Positions 33,201 through 39,200 of a stretch of 42,357 bases of DNA are shown here, in pieces; within the stretch, counting starts at the first letter, position 1; every line of letters begins with the position of its first letter. Made by a program: the position numbers and the translations under genes. The DNA lies in contig JABSOI010000052.1 of the NCBI GenBank assembly GCA_013216015.1, positions 1-42,357 of the forward strand, written 5' to 3'. The DNA comes from Alteromonadaceae bacterium (GTDB lineage Bacteria; Pseudomonadota; Gammaproteobacteria; Enterobacterales; Alteromonadaceae). Under the pieces are notes generated by a model. That model was not told the origin of the DNA, searched no databases, and saw only the letters and a program-made list of their open reading frames with translations.

Positions 33201-36200
33201 TCAAAAGGAACGTCCTGGTGAGCGTAACCTTGCAATGCCACTTCTCGAATTTGTTTGAGTAACGCCACAAAACTCGGATTGTCGCGTAAATCGCTACGCA
33301 TCACTAATGTGTTAACAAAAAAACCAATCAGTCCTTCTGTTTCCTGCCTCGTTCTGTTGGCTATCGGCGAGCCTATCGCGATATCGTCCTGACCCGAATA
33401 ACGACTCAATAGTACGGAAAATGCTGACAATAAACTCATATACACCGTCACGCCCTGCGCTCGACTCAATTGTTGCAGACGAGTTGAAAGCGTTTTTGAT
33501 AAAACGATGGATTGTGAACTGCCATTGAAGCTCTGCTCCGGTGGTCTTGGCCTATCTGTGGGTAGGGTCAACAGCGGCGGTAAACCCTTAAGTTGATTAC
33601 CCCAATAAGAGAGCTGTCCCTCCAATACTTCCCCTTGCAGCCATTGCCTTTGCCAATGGGCGTAATCTGCGTATTGAATCGGTATGGGTGCCAAAGGCGA
33701 TGGTTCGTTCTGTTTAAATGCCTGATATAACGCCAGTAGCTCTTTAAAGAATATCCCCAGCGACCATCCGTCGGAAATACTGTGGTGCATTGTCACTAAT
33801 AACACATAACTGCTTATATTCTCATCACTCTCATCAAGTAATAATCGCATCCGACAGAGCTTATCTCGGGATAAATTAAATGGATAGCTTCGCTCGTGTT
33901 GACATATTTCCTTCAGCTTAGTTGCACAAGTCACCGGCTCTACCGACAGGCTGAACAACGGCGGCTCAATTATCTGAACGACACTCTCTCCACTGGCCTC
34001 AAAACGTGTTCGCAGTATTTCATGACGAAGCACGATTTCCTGTAAACTTTGCAATAATGCATCGACATCCACTTCGCCCGTTAAACGTAACGCTAATGGC
34101 ATATTATAGACCGCGTTCGGCCCCATATATTGGCTTAAAAACCACAAACGCTGTTGAGCATACGAGAGCAATATGGGGGCTTCACGCGACACCAATTCCA
34201 TCGGTAATAATTCAAAAGCTTCACCCTGCTGCAGTTCAGCGATGACTTTCGCTTGGGCTTGTAGTGTATGGTGTTCAAACAGTAATCGAATTGGCATCTC
34301 GACCGCAAACGCTTTACGAATGCGCGACAATAACTGCGTCGCTAATAAAGAATGCCCGCCCAGTGCAAAGAAGTCATCCTGTCGACCCACACGATCACAT
34401 TGTAAACTCTCTCCCCAAAGTACCGCTAACAGCTCTTCAGTCACCCCTTCTGGCGCCAAATAAGCTACTTGTTGACTCGACATATCCGGTACGGGTAATG
34501 CGCCTCTATCCACTTTTTTATTGACGGTTAAAGGCAATGTTTCCAGCATCACGATGGCCGACGGTAACATGTAATGAGGTAATTGTTTTTGTGCGTTGCT
34601 TCTGAGTTCATTGATCAAGCTGTCTGGGTCTGCCCAGCCTTGGATCTCCTCATTTTGGCTAATTTCATCATTGTTTACCTGACTCACCACATACGCCACA
34701 ATACGTTGATCATCGACTTCATCTTCGCGCACCACCACAACAACATCTTTTACCTGACGATGTTGTAACAGAACACTTTCTATCTCTCCTAATTCTATTC
34801 GGTAACCCCGGACTTTCACTTGATGATCAAAACGGCCGATATAGTCTAACGATCCATCCGTTAAATACTGTACTAAATCCCCTGTTCGATATAAAAGCTC
34901 TCCCGGATTTTTACTAAACGGGTGTGGTACAAACCGCTCAGCAGTAAGACCTGTCTGGCCAAAATAGCCCTGTGATAAACCAGCTCCCCCGAGGTATAAC
35001 TCGCCGGGTACACCAATCGGACAAAGCTGCTGTTGTCTGTCCAAAACATAGACATCCGTATTGTCGATTGGCTTACCGATAGCCACTGTTCCCTCTTTTG
35101 AGGTGAGTGGTTGCAGTGTTGACCAGACGGTTGTTTCTGTCGGCCCGTACATATTCCAAAGGGATCTGACCCGAGGCAATAACTCGTTCACCAGTGTTTT
35201 GGGCACTGCTTCGCCACCAACTAAGGCGTTTAAATCAGCTTTGCCTTGCCAACCACTTTCTAATAATAACTTCCAGGTAACGGGGGTCGCTTGAAGCAAA
35301 GTAATTTGACTTTGCTCTACTCGTCGACTCATTTGAGCACCGCTCACCACACAATTCTGACTGGCAATCTCAACATTGGCGCCCACCGTTAACGGTAGAT
35401 AAAGCTCTAATAACGCGATATCAAATGACAATGTGGTCACGGCCAACAATCTATCATTTGAAGTCATCCCCGGTTGCCGCTGCATACTGGATAGAAAATT
35501 CACCACATTACGGTGTGGAATTCTCACCCCTTTGGGTGCCCCGGTACTACCCGAAGTATAAATCACATACGCTAAATTTGAAGGATGTAAGGATACTGAT
35601 GGATTAGCCGATGCAGCTCCTAAGTAACAATTTGCACCAGAACTGTCAATAAACACACAACGAACATCTAATGTTTTGGTTAAATCCAAAGACGACTGCA
35701 CTGAGGATTGAGTCACTATCAACTCGATCCCACTGTTTTCAATCACATGAACCAGTCTTTCTTTCGGGTACTGTGGATCAAGCGGGACATAACAGCCACC
35801 TGCTTTGAGGATCCCCAACAAGGCTATCATCATCTCTACAGAGCGATTAACACAGATCCCAACCCGGACATCTGCGGTAACACCCTGCGCAATCAAATAG
35901 TGCGCCAGTTGATTCGAACGACGATTGAGCTCACCATAACTGAGTTGCGCTTCTTCATAGGTTAAGGCAATGGCGTCCGGATATTTTGCAACTTGTGCCT
36001 CAAATAACTGATGAATACACAGGTCTTTTGGTAAAGCCTTACTGGTGGCATTCAAATCAACTAATATGTGAGCTGTTTCTTCTGCCCCTAACAAACCGGT
36101 TTTATTTATCAGGTCATTAGGTTGCGTTGCCAATTGGTCAATAATATTCGCCACATACCCCTGGATCCGAGCACGAAATGCCTCGTCGAATACCGTTGAG

Positions 36201-39200
36201 TCCGCGCTGATATTTAAAACAAATTGCTGTGTCCTTTCATCTTTTGTGATGTCGAGAAGCAATAAATAGTTGGTGTCGGCCCAACCACCCACCTTGTGTG
36301 GCGCTTGAGTCTTATTTTTTGTCCCTTGCAGATCCTGAGCCTGACCTGAAGAATTTGTTTGACTTTTCTCTTCTTCATAATAAACATGCCAATTGGTGTA
36401 GTTCAAGATCGCACCAGAGAAATCTAATCCTGTACTTCGTTGTATTTCAGCCAATGGATAATTTCTAAATCCATGTTGCTCTCTCAACTCGCGATCTGTC
36501 GCTTTAATGAAATCAGCCCAACTTTTTCCTGTGACACCTATGTGCAAGGGCAAAGCATTTAAAAACACCCCTACCATCTTATCACCGTCAGGGATCTCTG
36601 GACGTCCTTGGGTCAACACGGGACCAACAACCTTATCCGAACCATTAAGCAACGCTAACAAAACGAGGTACACAGAGCTCCACAAGCTCTTTTCCTGTAC
36701 CCCTAAAGAACCTGCTAAAGCAGTCAACTTCTGACTGGTAGCGACGGAAATATCACAAGGGATATGAACGCTTGGAGATTTTTCTCGTCCAGTCCACCAG
36801 GGTAAATTCGCGCCCACAAATTTGCGCTGCCAGTAATCCTGTTGCTCTGTTGAATTAATTGCCGTCTGCTCTAAAGCAATAAACTGGTTATACGAAGGCA
36901 ATGTTTTATAGACACTCACTTCAACACTATTTCTTAACTGTGCATAAGTGGAATAAAGCTCGGTGATAAAGCTTTCCAAACTCCAACCATCCCACATCGC
37001 ATGATGAAGGAACATGCCAAACAAAAACCGACCTTCGGGTAACAAATGCACGGTCGCACGCCATAATTCTTTTGAGGTATCTATCCCTGCTGCCTTTTCT
37101 GTTTCCATCCACTGATTAATCACCTCTTGATTGGAGACTACATCCTGGTCGCTCAGATCTACAATCGTCAGATTGGGCTGCATATCTTTGAACAACAATT
37201 GCAGCGGCCGGCCAGCCGATAAGTGATAGACACTCTTTAACATAGGGTGTTTGTTCATTAAATGGGTTAATGCCCGCTTAAACAGATCAACATCCCAAAC
37301 ATCGTCGAAATGATAAATCTGTAAGTTTTCATACACATTTAAGTGACTCTGTTTAAGTGCCAGTAGGACCATGCCTTGCTGCATCATTGACAGTGGAAAA
37401 GCGTCTTCCAACGTTTCCTCATCATACTCCTCATCCAGCAATCGATGCTCATCCTCGGTCAACAGCGCATATGGTGCTATCTCAACAAACTCGGTTACAT
37501 CGAGTCCGCCCATATCTATCTCCGCCGCTAAAGCCCCAACCGTCGGGTGAGCAAACAGATCTTTGATCGAAAACGCCATTCCCCGTTTTTTGGCTTCAGC
37601 CACCAGTGCAATCGAGCGGATCGAGTCGCCGCCTAAAACAAAGTAATTGTCTTCGAGCCCAATCTTATCCAGGCCTAATTTTTGTTGCCAGATCTCAACT
37701 AAAGCTTTCTCTGTATCAGTCTGCGGCGCGATATAGTTCGCATTATCCGATGGCTTAGCAGGCAACGGTAAGGCTTTTGAGTCTAAGCGGCCATCGTCTG
37801 TTAAGGGTAAGACAGCCAATACGATAAATTCTTCCGGCAGTAAATATAAGCTGTACTGACTTCTGATATGTTTGCTTACGCTTGAAAATAATTTTTTCTC
37901 GTCAATTTTCTCCTCAGTCGGCACCAGATAACACACTAATTGCCCTTCACGCTCAACAATCGCCAGTGCTTTAACAGCGTCAAGTTTCAACAACGTTGTT
38001 GTTAACCCGTCTTGCGCTAATTTTTTTGCTTGCGTCTTAGGTTTAGCTTGTTGCTGTACTCGTCCAAGATATTCAAGTTGGCCATCTGCTAAGTAACGTA
38101 CCCTGTCACCACTGCGATAGAGTCGTTCACCCTCGGCGTCATTAAACGGATCCGGTACAAAGTGTTCGGCGGTTAAACTGGCTTCGTTTAGATAACCTAG
38201 GGAGACACTGTCACCGCTAAGGTACAACTCGCCGACAACGCCTTGCGCCACTAACTCCCCTTGGGGGTTAAGAACGAATAACCCGTTATTGCTCACCGCG
38301 CGCCCTAACGCTTGTGGCTGCATCTGGCAATCTACGTGTTGGATGCGCTCACGGTAGGCTTCAATAGCTTGCGTCGGCACTTTGTATTGCTCACCCTTGA
38401 GCAAAGCACGCCAGGCGTCAAAAACAAACACATCAAATGAGATGGGTGAGGCACATAACAGGCTTTGCGGCGATGAAAATTCACCGCAGTCGTTATACAA
38501 TAAACAACTGATATTTTGGTGACTCATGCCATGCGCTTTCGGCTCGCCGCTATGACTGTCGGTATAACTGTTGCTATAACTATTGGTATAACTATTGGTA
38601 TATAAAACACACGCCAAAGCTAAAGCATTTAATCGGCACTGTGGATTACTGACTTCATTTGTCCCGATATACTCCGCATCCAAATTAACAAATTGTAAAC
38701 CGCAGGCACTTTCCTGCTCGCCTTCGGCTTTGCTCAATTGGTGTAATTCAATTGCCGCAGACACGTCTGATCGGGTTACGATTAATGATATGTCACTGTC
38801 TTCTATCTGATAGGCTAAACGCAATGCAGGACTTTTGGGATCCAGTGCAACACAAGCGCCACCGGTTTTTAAGATCCCCAGACTAGCTACCAGCATTTCC
38901 GCTGGGTCCTCAACACAGAGCCCTACGCAAGTTTGAGGGCCAACGCCCTGAGCTATCAGATAATGAGCTAACTGATTGGCACGGTTATTCAGTTCAATAT
39001 AGCTGAGTTGTTTTTGCTCATATACCAGCGCAATGGCCGTAGGGTTACTGGCAACCTGCGTTTCAAATAATTCATGGATACAACGACTCCTGGGATAATC
39101 TACCCGGACCGAGTTCCACTCTATCAACTGTTGCTGTTTTTCAGCTTCACTTAAAAATTCAAGTTTAGAGATGTGTGTTTCAGGTGCTTCGACAATAGCG

